From contig CAYUYH010000003.1 in the NCBI GenBank assembly GCA_964449175.1, positions 1-31,786 on the forward strand: a stretch of 31,786 bases of DNA. The letters run 5' to 3'. The notes beneath the pieces were generated by a model, which was not told where the DNA came from, made no database searches, and worked only from the letters and a program-made list of their open reading frames with translations. This document shows positions 24,340 to 31,720 of the stretch, piece after piece. Position 1 is the first letter of the stretch. Each line of letters opens with the position of its first letter. A program made the position numbers and the translations under genes. This stretch comes from CAYUYH01 sp964449175 (GTDB lineage Bacteria; Planctomycetota; Phycisphaerae; SM23-33).

Positions 24340-27300
24340 TCAGTCCGCCGAGGGGGCTTGCGGCGGGCTGGGGCCAGTCGCGGTTGGCGGCATACCGGCC
24401 TTGAGGGCGTTGACGAGGGCTTTGACCTCCTGCTCCGAGAAGCGGCCGGTGATCATGCCTTGCTTGCCCAGCGCGGTCTTGAGTATCGGCGCGGAAACGA
24501 CCTTGCCGTCGACCACGATGGCCAGGGCATTGTTGATGTTGGCCTTGGTGAAGGCCGCGAAGAGTTCCGCTCCACGGTCATCCAGCTCAAAGCCGATGGC
24601 CGGTCGGCCAGAGCCATCCACTGTGGCGTACACTTTCGCCAGGCCCCAGACGTTTTCGTCTTCGCCGGGCAACATGGTCTGGCCGGGCCTGACTGATACC
24701 AGCACATACTTCTGCCCCTCATACTCGCCCGTCACCAACCTCGGGGCGTTGGTCAGTTCGCCCGCGATCGGCAGCCAAGCGTGATCCGGCATGCGGCCGG
24801 CGATGCTGGCGCCTTTCCACCAGAACCCAACCCCTCCAGCCTTGAGCCAATCGCGGTAGCTGGCCAGGTTCGCCTTGCCCAGCGCAGACGGACTCGGTGC
24901 AATTCGGAACTCCAGCCTGCTGCTTGCCGGCTGGGTGGTAGGCTCGGCGGGCAGGTTGGCGATTTGCTCGGCTGTGCCGACGTAGATGATGTTGTCGCGG
25001 CGGGTCCAGGTGTAACCGGCGCTGGCTGTGATGGCCGTCAGCGCCTCCTCGAGCGTCACGCCGTATAGGTCCAGCGTGACCGTCCCGGCCACGCCTTCCA
25101 TGGCCACGATGTTCACCTTGCGCTGCGAGCCGAGCACCCGTAGGACGTCGCGCAGGTCCGAGTCTTCGAGGTGCATATCGAACTTGTCCTGGCCGGAGTC
25201 GCGAACCGTGTCGGCTGCTCCTTCGTCCGGGCCGAAGGTCACTTGCTCCGTGGTCACGCCGAAGCCGCCGGCTTCGACGGCAGCCACTGCCGTCAAGGGT
25301 CCGGGCTCGTCGTTGGAAGAGGTCCACCGATCTGAGTCCGACGCCCCTCGCAAGGCCGGGCCGAACAGAACGCGGCCGTCCGGGGCAAGCACGGTCAGCC
25401 TGATCAGGCGGTTGTTGGGTTTGCCCGTCCGGATGTACGCCGGCGTCGTGCCGGAGTCGTCAGTGACGTTGAAGGAGATCCTGTAGCCCCTGCCGCGCCT
25501 CATCTTCCCGACGGTCAGCCCGGCGTGCAGCGGCGTGCCGATGGGCAGCTTCGCTGTCTGGCCCGCAGCCACCTCGAACGTCGGCTCGCGTCCGTCCAGC
25601 AAGAACGGCCCGTTGCGGCCGAACGGCGGCTCGACCAGAATCGCCGGCTGGCTGTCGTCCATCTCGGCCTCGGCCCACTGCTTGTAGCGTATGACGATGT
25701 ACCGCCCGGGCGGCAGGGGGAACGTCTCAGCCGACGGATTGTAGTACTGCCTGTAGACGTACTTCTCGCCGATGAACATGGCCTCCCAGTTCTGGTTGTC
25801 GATGCGGACCCAGCCAGTCTGCTCGTCAAGCCGGTCGGCGGAGACTTCCGTGCGGTCGTCGGAGACGCGCAGCAGCCACCATACGCCGTCGATGAGCAGC
25901 GGCTGGCCGTACATGGCGCGGACCACTGTCGATGCGTCGGTGAAGGTGCCGTCGCCCAGGTCGACGTTGACCGTGTCGCCAGGCGTGCGCCCGACGACGC
26001 GCCCGCCTAGCAGCATCGGTTCGACCGGGTCGCCGACTCGCGCGTTGCCGTCTCCGTCGGCGATGCGAACAGCGAGCGTGCGATCGCCGAACTCGCAGAA
26101 GCCCTGCAACACGCACTCTAGGCCGAGCTTCAGGTATCCGCCGCCGTCGGAGGGGATGTACCGTCCGTGGAACGTCACGGGGACGTCCTCCCCGTCCACG
26201 TTCACAGTCGCGACCCCAGGCCCGACGCCGTAGGCGACCTGCCCGTCCTCCTGCCGCGTCAGCCGTATCGTCGGCGCGCCGCGGAAATCCAGCTCGCCGG
26301 TGGTGTTGATCCGCATCAGAGTCGGTTCGGTCGCGTTGGGATGGTCGGCGTCGAAGGCTACCGCCAGCGAGAGGGGGCCGCGTGCGCTGGTGCCCGCGAC
26401 GGCATTGTCCAGCACCATGCCCTCAGCCCAGACGGACTGGTCGAGCTGCCAGGAGACGTAGCGGTGGGCCTGGATGGCAATCATCCTCGGCGCGACCGGC
26501 ATATAGGCCAACTGCCCAACCGGCGTGGTGATCGGGTCGTAGACGACGACCTCGCCCGCCACCGGCGGCGAGGCCGGCAGCTCGAATGCATCGACCGGGT
26601 CGCCCGCGGCGAGGATGTGGACAACAGGATCGTCCTGGCTGGCGAGACGGATGACGAAGGACATCTCGCTGACGGTCTCGCCGTCTCGCACGAATCGCCC
26701 CTGCCAGAGGACCATGTACTTCGTGTCGGTGACTGTTGCCGTCCGCCTGCATGGTTCGGTGACGAGTTCGGCGCCGTCCGGCCAGGCGGCGAAGTCCCAG
26801 CACGCGCCTCGGCCGCCGGCGTCGGGCGGGGCGCATTCGTCGGCAATCTCCATGCGGAGCCTGCCGCCAGGGCGACTCAAGCGAAGCGTCAGGAACTTGC
26901 TCGTCTGCTCAGACTTCCCCTCGCGCGCGGTGATAAGTCTCCTCGGCGGCCCCGGCTCCTGGCCAAGCCCCTCGACAACGCCGTAGACCAGGCGAGCGGG
27001 CGCCATCCTATCGATCCGCCATTTGTATATCTGTGTCCCTTCGTCGGCAGAGACCAGCGAGACGTCTGCCGCCAGCGTGCCCGGCGGGATGGCCGGCCCG
27101 GCGTCCGCGGACGTGACGGATTCGGCTGTCGCCGCTGGGCGATGGGCGCAGTTGAGAATGCCGGCTGTGGCGATGCAGATGGCCAGGGCGGCGGCGGCCA
27201 GCGGCCAACTTCCGCGCAGCGGGCGGTGCTGCTCGCCGCCGAGCATGCGTGTGATCCGCTTCCGGAGCGCGCTGGGGCGGTCGGCCGCGCCAAGGGCAGC

Positions 27301-28275
27301 AGCGGCCAGCGGCCTGCGCGACGCAGCCGACGCCCTCGCCACGTGCAGCAGACTCTCAGCGTAGCAGACCCTCTCCGCCCCCGCGGCCAGGGCAAGGTCG
27401 TCGCAGCAGTTCTCGCGCTCGCCGCGCACTCGCCGCGAGATGAGCCACACGGCCGGGTGGTAGAACAGCAGCGTCTCGGCCAGCGACTGGAGCAGGTTCA
27501 CCAGGTAGTCGTATCGCCTGATGTGCGCCAGCTCGTGCGCGAGGATGGCCTGGACCTGCTGCGGCGTCATCGCGGCGACCAGCCCGACCGGCAGGAGGAT
27601 GACCGGCTTGAGCCAGCCGATGACAGTCGGCACGCGGACCAGCGCGGACTCCAGCAGCCTGACGGGCCTGCTGACGGCCAGCGCCCGGGCCAGGCGGGCC
27701 AGCGAGTCACGCATCTCGTCGCCCGCCGGCGTGACGGCCAGTTGCGTCAGCCATTGCGCGGCGATCCAGGCATAGATCTGCCTGGCCGACAGCACGAGCA
27801 CGCCGGCAGCCCAGAGAAGGACGATCCACGGCATCGCCGGCTCGGCCGCCCGGCTGAGCTGCTGCCACCAGGTTGCCTGCTCGGCGTCGTCGGCCGGCGG
27901 CGGGGCCAGTTCGGCGACTGCTACGGGCCCGGCCGGGGAGTAGGGAAGCTCTTCTTCATCGAACGGCGCGGCCGGCGTATCCGACGTTGGCGGCAGTACG
28001 GCCAAGTCGGTCTCCGTCATGGCGGCCGGGTCGAAGGCGGGTTCGGCCACGGGGCGAGCCGGTGCGGCCACGAATACCGCCGCCGGTATCGCCACCATCA
28101 TTATCAGTGTCGCGCAGCCGACAACGTAGCGCGCGTTGGCCGACCGCCGGCGGAGCAGCAGCATCGCGGCCGTGAAGACGATCGCCAACCCCGTCCCCAT
28201 CCACAACGCGTGCACCAAGGCCCAGCCGAGGCGGAACGCAACGTCGGACTGCCTGATAGCGTCCAGGAGTTCCAT
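24340..28275 (-). CDS. Giant BlaR1-like M56 metallopeptidase fused to STN-like and SecD P1-head-like domains
   Basis: A 1311-residue membrane protein. The N-terminus is a BlaR1/MecR1-type M56 protease: membrane helices at about 15-38, 50-70 and 150-168, zinc motif HELAH (247-251) with ENCCDD (288-293), then a further helix at about 355-375. In known systems this protease inactivates the BlaI partner after a signal. The extracytoplasmic part is about 930 residues, with no penicillin-binding sensor motif that I can see. Near its end (about 1030-1115) is a secretin/TonB short N-terminal-like domain (FDMHLEDSDLRDVLRVLGSQ). After it (about 1165-1290) is a domain resembling the SecD P1 head (IGFELDDRGAELFAAFTKAN, AIVVDGKVVSAPIL). 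The middle is unrecognised beta-rich sequence. The start lies 2 bp after the blaI-like stop, so they are co-transcribed. Confidence 0.85.
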   Translation of the reverse strand: MELLDAIRQSDVAFRLGWALVHALWMGTGLAIVFTAAMLLLRRRSANARYVVGCATLIMMVAIPAAVFVAAPARPVAEPAFDPAAMTETDLAVLPPTSDTPAAPFDEEELPYSPAGPVAVAELAPPPADDAEQATWWQQLSRAAEPAMPWIVLLWAAGVLVLSARQIYAWIAAQWLTQLAVTPAGDEMRDSLARLARALAVSRPVRLLESALVRVPTVIGWLKPVILLPVGLVAAMTPQQVQAILAHELAHIRRYDYLVNLLQSLAETLLFYHPAVWLISRRVRGERENCCDDLALAAGAERVCYAESLLHVARASAASRRPLAAAALGAADRPSALRKRITRMLGGEQHRPLRGSWPLAAAALAICIATAGILNCAHRPAATAESVTSADAGPAIPPGTLAADVSLVSADEGTQIYKWRIDRMAPARLVYGVVEGLGQEPGPPRRLITAREGKSEQTSKFLTLRLSRPGGRLRMEIADECAPPDAGGRGACWDFAAWPDGAELVTEPCRRTATVTDTKYMVLWQGRFVRDGETVSEMSFVIRLASQDDPVVHILAAGDPVDAFELPASPPVAGEVVVYDPITTPVGQLAYMPVAPRMIAIQAHRYVSWQLDQSVWAEGMVLDNAVAGTSARGPLSLAVAFDADHPNATEPTLMRINTTGELDFRGAPTIRLTRQEDGQVAYGVGPGVATVNVDGEDVPVTFHGRYIPSDGGGYLKLGLECVLQGFCEFGDRTLAVRIADGDGNARVGDPVEPMLLGGRVVGRTPGDTVNVDLGDGTFTDASTVVRAMYGQPLLIDGVWWLLRVSDDRTEVSADRLDEQTGWVRIDNQNWEAMFIGEKYVYRQYYNPSAETFPLPPGRYIVIRYKQWAEAEMDDSQPAILVEPPFGRNGPFLLDGREPTFEVAAGQTAKLPIGTPLHAGLTVGKMRRGRGYRISFNVTDDSGTTPAYIRTGKPNNRLIRLTVLAPDGRVLFGPALRGASDSDRWTSSNDEPGPLTAVAAVEAGGFGVTTEQVTFGPDEGAADTVRDSGQDKFDMHLEDSDLRDVLRVLGSQRKVNIVAMEGVAGTVTLDLYGVTLEEALTAITASAGYTWTRRDNIIYVGTAEQIANLPAEPTTQPASSRLEFRIAPSPSALGKANLASYRDWLKAGGVGFWWKGASIAGRMPDHAWLPIAGELTNAPRLVTGEYEGQKYVLVSVRPGQTMLPGEDENVWGLAKVYATVDGSGRPAIGFELDDRGAELFAAFTKANINNALAIVVDGKVVSAPILKTALGKQGMITGRFSEQEVKALVNALKAGMPPTATGPSPPQAPSAD

Positions 28276-28277
28276 GT

Positions 28278-28670
28278 CTACTCTCCCCGTTTGCTCCCGC
28301 GGAGCTTGTCGATCGCGAGGTGAATCTCCCGCAGCTCATCACTGCTTAGCCGCGCGTCCTCGACGGCGCGGACGAGCAGCTTGCCCACCGAGCCGTCAAA
28401 CGCCCGGCGGACCAGGTCGGCGACCAGCCCGGCCTGCGTCTTGGCCTGGGCGGCGGCGGCGGAGTAGGCGTGCGGACGCGTGTCGGTGCGGGTGGTCAGG
28501 CCCTTTTCCACCATCACCTGGAGGATCTTCAGCGTGGTGGTCAGCGCGGTCTGGCGGTCGGCCTGGAGGGCGCGGTGGACCTGGCGGACAGTGCTCGGGC
28601 CGCGACGCCACAGGACGTTGAGCACCTCCAACTCCGCCTGCGTCGGGTAGGCAGACGCTCTGCGAGGCAT
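28278..28670 (-). CDS. BlaI/MecI/CopY-family transcriptional repressor
   Basis: A 130-residue winged-helix repressor. The N-terminal domain has the family pattern PTQAELEVLNVLWRRGPSTV, then VHRALQADRQTALTTTLKIL, and a wing ending YSAAAAQ. The C-terminal helices (about 80-125) are for dimerisation. A cleavage-prone segment is expected between the domains, as in BlaI. The start is ATG 28670. It is the first gene of a two-gene unit with the giant M56 protein. The promoter upstream carries two copies of a CTACGA-N6-TCGTA dyad, consistent with autorepression. No beta-lactamase is visible nearby, so regulated targets are either this operon or elsewhere in the chromosome. Confidence 0.92.
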   Translation of the reverse strand: MPRRASAYPTQAELEVLNVLWRRGPSTVRQVHRALQADRQTALTTTLKILQVMVEKGLTTRTDTRPHAYSAAAAQAKTQAGLVADLVRRAFDGSVGKLLVRAVEDARLSSDELREIHLAIDKLRGSKRGE

Positions 28671-28740
28671 GGTATGCAGGTCTCCTTTCCCCTGGCGGAT
28701 GGCCAGGGCTCGACGAGAACGACATCCCGTCAGAGCTGAT

Positions 28741-28793
28741 ACTCTACGACGTCTTTCGTAGTTGGCAAGGAAATTCTACGAAAATCTTCGTAA
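28741..28793 (-). promoter_or_regulatory. blaI-blaR promoter with two repressor operators
   Basis: Read on the minus strand, the -35 is TTGCCA (28763-28768) and the -10 is TAGAGT (28741-28746), 16 bp apart. Operator 1, CTACGA-N6-TCGTAG (28744-28761), lies between and over them. Operator 2, CTACGA-N6-TCGTAA (28776-28793), lies just upstream. The centres are 32 bp apart, close to three helical turns. The same half-site and the same 6-bp gap in both copies point to one dimeric regulator, presumably the BlaI-like protein. Confidence 0.75.
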
Positions 28794-28871
28794 CAGCATG
28801 GAGCTGCTGCCGACCCGCCAGTGCTGGTCCGCCGCAGTCGGGGCGCGGCGCCGGGCTGGCTGCGCACATTC

Positions 28872-28900
28872 GCGGGCTGGGGGGACGATCCCCAGCCCGC
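28872..28900 (-). terminator. Terminator hairpin, GCGGGCTGGG family
   Basis: GCGGGCTGGGG (28872-28882) and CCCCAGCCCGC (28890-28900) form a perfect 11-bp stem with a 7-nt loop, 27 bp after the stop of the small exported protein gene on the minus strand. It has the same stem core as hairpins at 17274 and 20712. Confidence 0.7.
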
Positions 28901-28926
28901 CTGACAGCGCCTGCGTGCGATAAAAT

Positions 28927-29334
28927 CTACCAGCTCAGGCTCAGCCTAAACACCAGTGTCGGGCGTGCGCCGGTGCGCACGCCCACGACCGGAGGCCGCC
29001 GCCTGTAGCCGCTGCCTTCGTGCCCGCACCCCGGCCGGATGGGCGGGCGGGCGAATCGGCCGAATTGGCCCCACCGCCCGTGGCGGCGGAACTGGCGGAG
29101 GCACTGCCCACAGCGGTGGTCTTCTCGGCCCAGACCCCGGCCCCGGGCGGCAAGCGCGATGGGCCTGGCGCTGCGGCCATGGTCGCCGTAGACTATTTGG
29201 GCCTGGTCGCGGCCTGGGTTCCTGTCCCTGTCCCGATCCCGGGCGGCGTAGCCGGCATTCGCCGTCACAAGCAGCGTGGCGGCGGCAACCGCGGCGGCCA
29301 GGATCCACGTGCGTGTCTTTGCTCTGTTTCTCAT
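28927..29334 (-). CDS. Small exported Arg/Gly-rich protein
   Basis: A 135-residue protein with a convincing signal peptide: a basic start (MRNRAKTR), a hydrophobic core (WILAAAVAAATLLV) and a probable cut after AGYA at about residue 30. The mature part is low-complexity, Arg/Gly-rich, starting with an RDRDRDRN repeat. It ends in an alternating hydrophobic strand, LVFRLSLSW, with a terminal aromatic residue, reminiscent of an outer-membrane or beta-strand C-terminus. The start ATG 29334 has AAAGGAG (29342-29348, minus) 7 bp upstream, and a terminator follows the stop, so this is very probably a real gene. Family unknown. The mature composition is odd enough that a frame error in the middle cannot be excluded. 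It is divergent from the sigma-factor operon. Confidence 0.65.
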   Translation of the reverse strand: MRNRAKTRTWILAAAVAAATLLVTANAGYAARDRDRDRNPGRDQAQIVYGDHGRSARPIALAARGRGLGREDHRCGQCLRQFRRHGRWGQFGRFARPPIRPGCGHEGSGYRRRPPVVGVRTGARPTLVFRLSLSW

Positions 29335-29510
29335 GGCACTACTCCTTTCGTACTGGCTGCGAAGTAAAGTCGTTTCGTCACCCTCATAGTGGGCGCCGCC
29401 GCCGCGAGGTTACACGCGGCCCCGCCGCCTCTGCCGACGGGCGGGAGCCGGCGCAGCGGGCCGCCGGCCGCGAGTAACCTTCCGGCCTCCACCGGCCACC
29501 TACTCAGTGG

Positions 29511-29540
29511 CGGCGGGCCGAATCAGCCGTCGGCCCGCCG
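29511..29540 (+). promoter_or_regulatory. Hairpin in sigma-factor leader
   Basis: CGGCGGGCCGA (29511-29521) and TCGGCCCGCCG (29530-29540) are perfect 11-bp arms around an 8-nt loop, 37 bp before ATG 29578. It is placed to act as a leader structure controlling the sigma factor, or as a terminator of upstream readthrough. The rest of the 243-bp divergent gap shows no clear promoter. Confidence 0.5.
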
Positions 29541-29577
29541 GCTGGACGCTGCCGGCCCGGAGGCGCATACTGTGAGC

Positions 29578-30147
29578 ATGGACCAGGCCGACCAGCGGGA
29601 CGTCGCCGCCAGCCTGCGAGGCGACGGCCAGGCGTACGAGCGCCTGGTCAGGCGGCATCAGCAGCAGATCGCCTCCAGGATGTGGCGGTTCACCCGCGAC
29701 CGAGCGGAACTGGCTGAACTGGTGCACGACGTGTTCGTTGAGGCATATCTGGCCTTGGGCGGGTACAAAGGCCGGGCGCCGTTCGCCCATTGGCTGAACA
29801 GGATCGCCACGAGGGTGGGATATCGCTTCTGGAAGCGGCGCGACCGGCGGGCAAGGCAAACCGTGCCCCTGGGCGAGTGGGATCCGCCGGCCAACCCGTC
29901 CGGCGACCCGCTGGCCGCCGAGCAAGCGCGGGAGCTGCTGCACGGCATGATGGACCGCCTGCCGCCGCGAGATCGGCTGGTGCTGACGTTGATGTATCTC
30001 GAGGAGATGCCTGTGGCACAAGTGGCTGAACAAACCGGCTGGAGCAAGACGATGGTAAAGGTGCAGGCCCATCGCGCCCGCAAGAAGCTGCGGGCGCTGC
30101 TGGACGCCGGCGGCCTGAGCGATGCTTTGGGCGAATTGGAGAGCTAG
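29578..30147 (+). CDS. ECF-type RNA polymerase sigma factor
   Basis: A 189-residue sigma-70-family protein. Region 2 is at about residues 20-90 (AYERLVRRHQQQI, ELVHDVFVEAYLAL, FAHWLNRIATRVGYRFWKRR). Region 4 is at about 128-178 (LPPRDRLVLTLMYLEEMPVA, VAEQTGWSKTMVKVQAHRAR). It lacks regions 1 and 3, as expected for the extracytoplasmic function class. The start ATG 29578 fits the domain; longer in-frame starts would only add low-complexity leader. It is the first gene of a three-gene unit, with a tiny membrane protein starting 2 bp after its stop and a periplasmic sensor-like protein after that. It would direct RNA polymerase to stress genes once released by its membrane partner. Confidence 0.93.
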   Translation: MDQADQRDVAASLRGDGQAYERLVRRHQQQIASRMWRFTRDRAELAELVHDVFVEAYLALGGYKGRAPFAHWLNRIATRVGYRFWKRRDRRARQTVPLGEWDPPANPSGDPLAAEQARELLHGMMDRLPPRDRLVLTLMYLEEMPVAQVAEQTGWSKTMVKVQAHRARKKLRALLDAGGLSDALGELES

Positions 30148-30149
30148 CC

Positions 30150-30401
30150 ATGAACGAAGAGCAGATAATCCGACGACTGGCGGCCGCAGCCGCGGAACCC
30201 CCGCCCATGGTCGATGTGGTCGAGGCCGTCCTGCGAGACCTGGCCGTGCGGCGCCGGCGGCGGGTCGATCCCATCCTTGGGTGGTTCGCGGCTGCGTCGG
30301 CGGTGGCGGCGATGATCATCACGGGCGCCGCCGCGAGCGTATGGGTGCAGTGGCAGGACCCCCTGGCCGACCTCCTCCAGACGATGGCGGCGATCCCATG
30401 A
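30150..30401 (+). CDS. Tiny single-pass membrane protein, candidate anti-sigma factor
   Basis: An 83-residue protein with a cytoplasmic N-terminus (MNEEQIIRRLAAAAAEPPPM, then a helix with VEAVLRDLAVRRRRR), one membrane helix (about 44-67, LGWFAAASAVAAMIITGAAA) and a short periplasmic tail. It lies 2 bp after the sigma-factor stop, and its own stop overlaps the next ATG (ATGA). Size, topology and context match small anti-sigma proteins such as CnrY, which hold an ECF sigma at the membrane, but there is no clear zinc-binding anti-sigma motif. The assignment is from arrangement only; sequence similarity to known anti-sigma factors is not apparent. Confidence 0.75.
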   Translation: MNEEQIIRRLAAAAAEPPPMVDVVEAVLRDLAVRRRRRVDPILGWFAAASAVAAMIITGAAASVWVQWQDPLADLLQTMAAIP

Positions 30402-30877
30402 GCGACGACAATCCCCAGCAGGCCCCTTTGCCCAAGCCGCCGGCTGACGGCGCCAAGCGGCGCTGCCTGACCATCCTCCTGACGCTGGTGGTGTTCGCCT
30501 CCGGCCTGGCGATCGGCTCGGGGCTTAGCTTCATGTACATGGACCACCTCCGGGAGCACTACCGCAACCACCCCGAGGAGGCCCCCTATCGCTTCGCCGA
30601 GCGGCTGAGGAAGGAGCTGGGCCTCAACGACGCCCAGGCTAAGCAGGTCCAGGACATCATCGTCGACCGCTGGCCCAAGTACATGCGGACGCGCCGCGAG
30701 GTGTACTCCGCCTTTGAGGTCCACCTCGGCGCCCTGGACAAGGATATCGCCGCCGTGCTCCGCGAGGACCAGCGCCAGCGGTGGGATGAGTACATGAACA
30801 GGCTTCGTCGCAATATGAATCCACCGGAGCCGGCCACCGCACCGGCCGGCGATGCCCCGGCCGCGGAAACGGGGTGA
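30398..30877 (+). CDS. CnrX/CpxP-like membrane-anchored periplasmic sensor
   Basis: A 159-residue protein. After a Pro-rich cytoplasmic start there is one membrane helix (about 23-45, LTILLTLVVFASGLAIGSGL). A helical periplasmic domain follows, of the Spy/CpxP/CnrX (heavy-metal sensor, LTxxQ-like) type: RLRKELGLNDAQAKQVQDII, then a second pair of helices ending LREDQRQRWDEYMNRL. A Pro/Ala-rich disordered tail closes it. His residues near the membrane (HLREHYRNH) could bind metal. ATG 30398 overlaps the previous stop. In CnrYXH the periplasmic sensor CnrX binds metal and relieves the anti-sigma CnrY; the same logic is proposed here. It could instead sense misfolded envelope proteins, as CpxP does. 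Confidence 0.8.
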   Translation: MSDDNPQQAPLPKPPADGAKRRCLTILLTLVVFASGLAIGSGLSFMYMDHLREHYRNHPEEAPYRFAERLRKELGLNDAQAKQVQDIIVDRWPKYMRTRREVYSAFEVHLGALDKDIAAVLREDQRQRWDEYMNRLRRNMNPPEPATAPAGDAPAAETG

Positions 30878-30985
30878 GTCCCAGGCGGCGCCTCGCCCCT
30901 TCGCCTGCCCTCTGTGCGCGCCTGGCGGCGGCAGGCCGACGGCTTCCGAATCCGCCCGTTTCGCCGCGCCGTTCGACATATTCCC

Positions 30986-31013
30986 TTGATTTGTCAGCAT
31001 TTCGTGGTATGCT
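30986..31013 (+). promoter_or_regulatory. Promoter of PEP-CTERM protein gene
   Basis: TTGATT (30986-30991), a 16-bp spacer and an extended -10, TGGTATGCT (box TATGCT 31008-31013), 72 bp before ATG 31085. It indicates a transcript separate from the sigma-factor operon. Confidence 0.55.
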
Positions 31014-31084
31014 GCCGCTGGAGGGTAGAGGCTGGACGGAGTGGGTCGAGCCAAGTCTTATTCTTGAAAAGGAAGGGAAGGGCC

Positions 31085-31720
31085 ATGAAAAGGGCAGTGG
31101 CGTTGTGCGCCATACTTGCGGCCGCCGTACCAACCGCCTGGGCAGGGACGATATCTGACGCGAGCTTCTTCTCATCTCTCACGCACACGGTGATCGACTT
31201 CGAGACCGATGGCTCCGGTTACGCCACGAGCCATATGCAGACGCTGTGGAGCGACGAGTACACGGCGTTGGGCGTCGACTTCAGCGACGACCTGACATAC
31301 ATTGACGAGACGGAGACGTACTTCGAGGCGGCCCAGGCCATCGGCGGGTCGCTGGAGATGTCCATCCCCTCGCCCTCGGAGGACGCCTTCTCGATCATCT
31401 TCTCCACGCAGGTCCGGGCCGTGGGGTTCTGGGTGGTCAACAACAACACCGTCACCGAGATTCCGACATTCGTGGCCAAGAACTCTTCCGGCGGCACGAT
31501 CGACACGGTCACCTTTACCGGCGGCCTGATCGACGGCACGATAGGCATAGCCGACTACGGCTTCATGGGAATCTGGGCAACGGAGGACATCGCCCAGCTC
31601 GACGTAACCAAGGATGCGACGCTGCTGGACGACCTGACGTTCAGCCCGACCCCCGAGCCGGCAACGCTGGCAGTCCTGGCCATCGGCGCCGCGCTGCTAG
31701 TCAGAAGGCGCAACAGGTAA
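31085..31720 (+). CDS. PEP-CTERM sorting-domain protein
   Basis: A 211-residue exported protein with a Sec signal peptide (MKRAVALCAILAAAVPTAWA, cut at about 20). The beta-rich middle (VIDFETDGSG, GVDFSDDL, VRAVGFWVVNNN, LLDDLTF) resembles the jelly-roll style of many PEP-CTERM proteins. The terminal sorting signal is P-E-P at 190-192, a hydrophobic stretch (TLAVLAIGAALLV) and a basic end (RRRNR). Such proteins are processed by an exosortase and are often placed on the cell surface or in extracellular matrix. A long purine run, AAGGAAGGGAAGG (31069-31081), is the ribosome binding site before ATG 31085. No exosortase is visible. The remaining 66 bp of the window contain no gene that I can support. 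Confidence 0.93.
   Translation: MKRAVALCAILAAAVPTAWAGTISDASFFSSLTHTVIDFETDGSGYATSHMQTLWSDEYTALGVDFSDDLTYIDETETYFEAAQAIGGSLEMSIPSPSEDAFSIIFSTQVRAVGFWVVNNNTVTEIPTFVAKNSSGGTIDTVTFTGGLIDGTIGIADYGFMGIWATEDIAQLDVTKDATLLDDLTFSPTPEPATLAVLAIGAALLVRRRNR

Noticed and set aside
26167..28323. 718-codon + strand open frame opposite the M56 gene
   Set aside because: Arg/Gly/His-rich antisense translation with no domain; the minus strand carries HELAH and other clear motifs.
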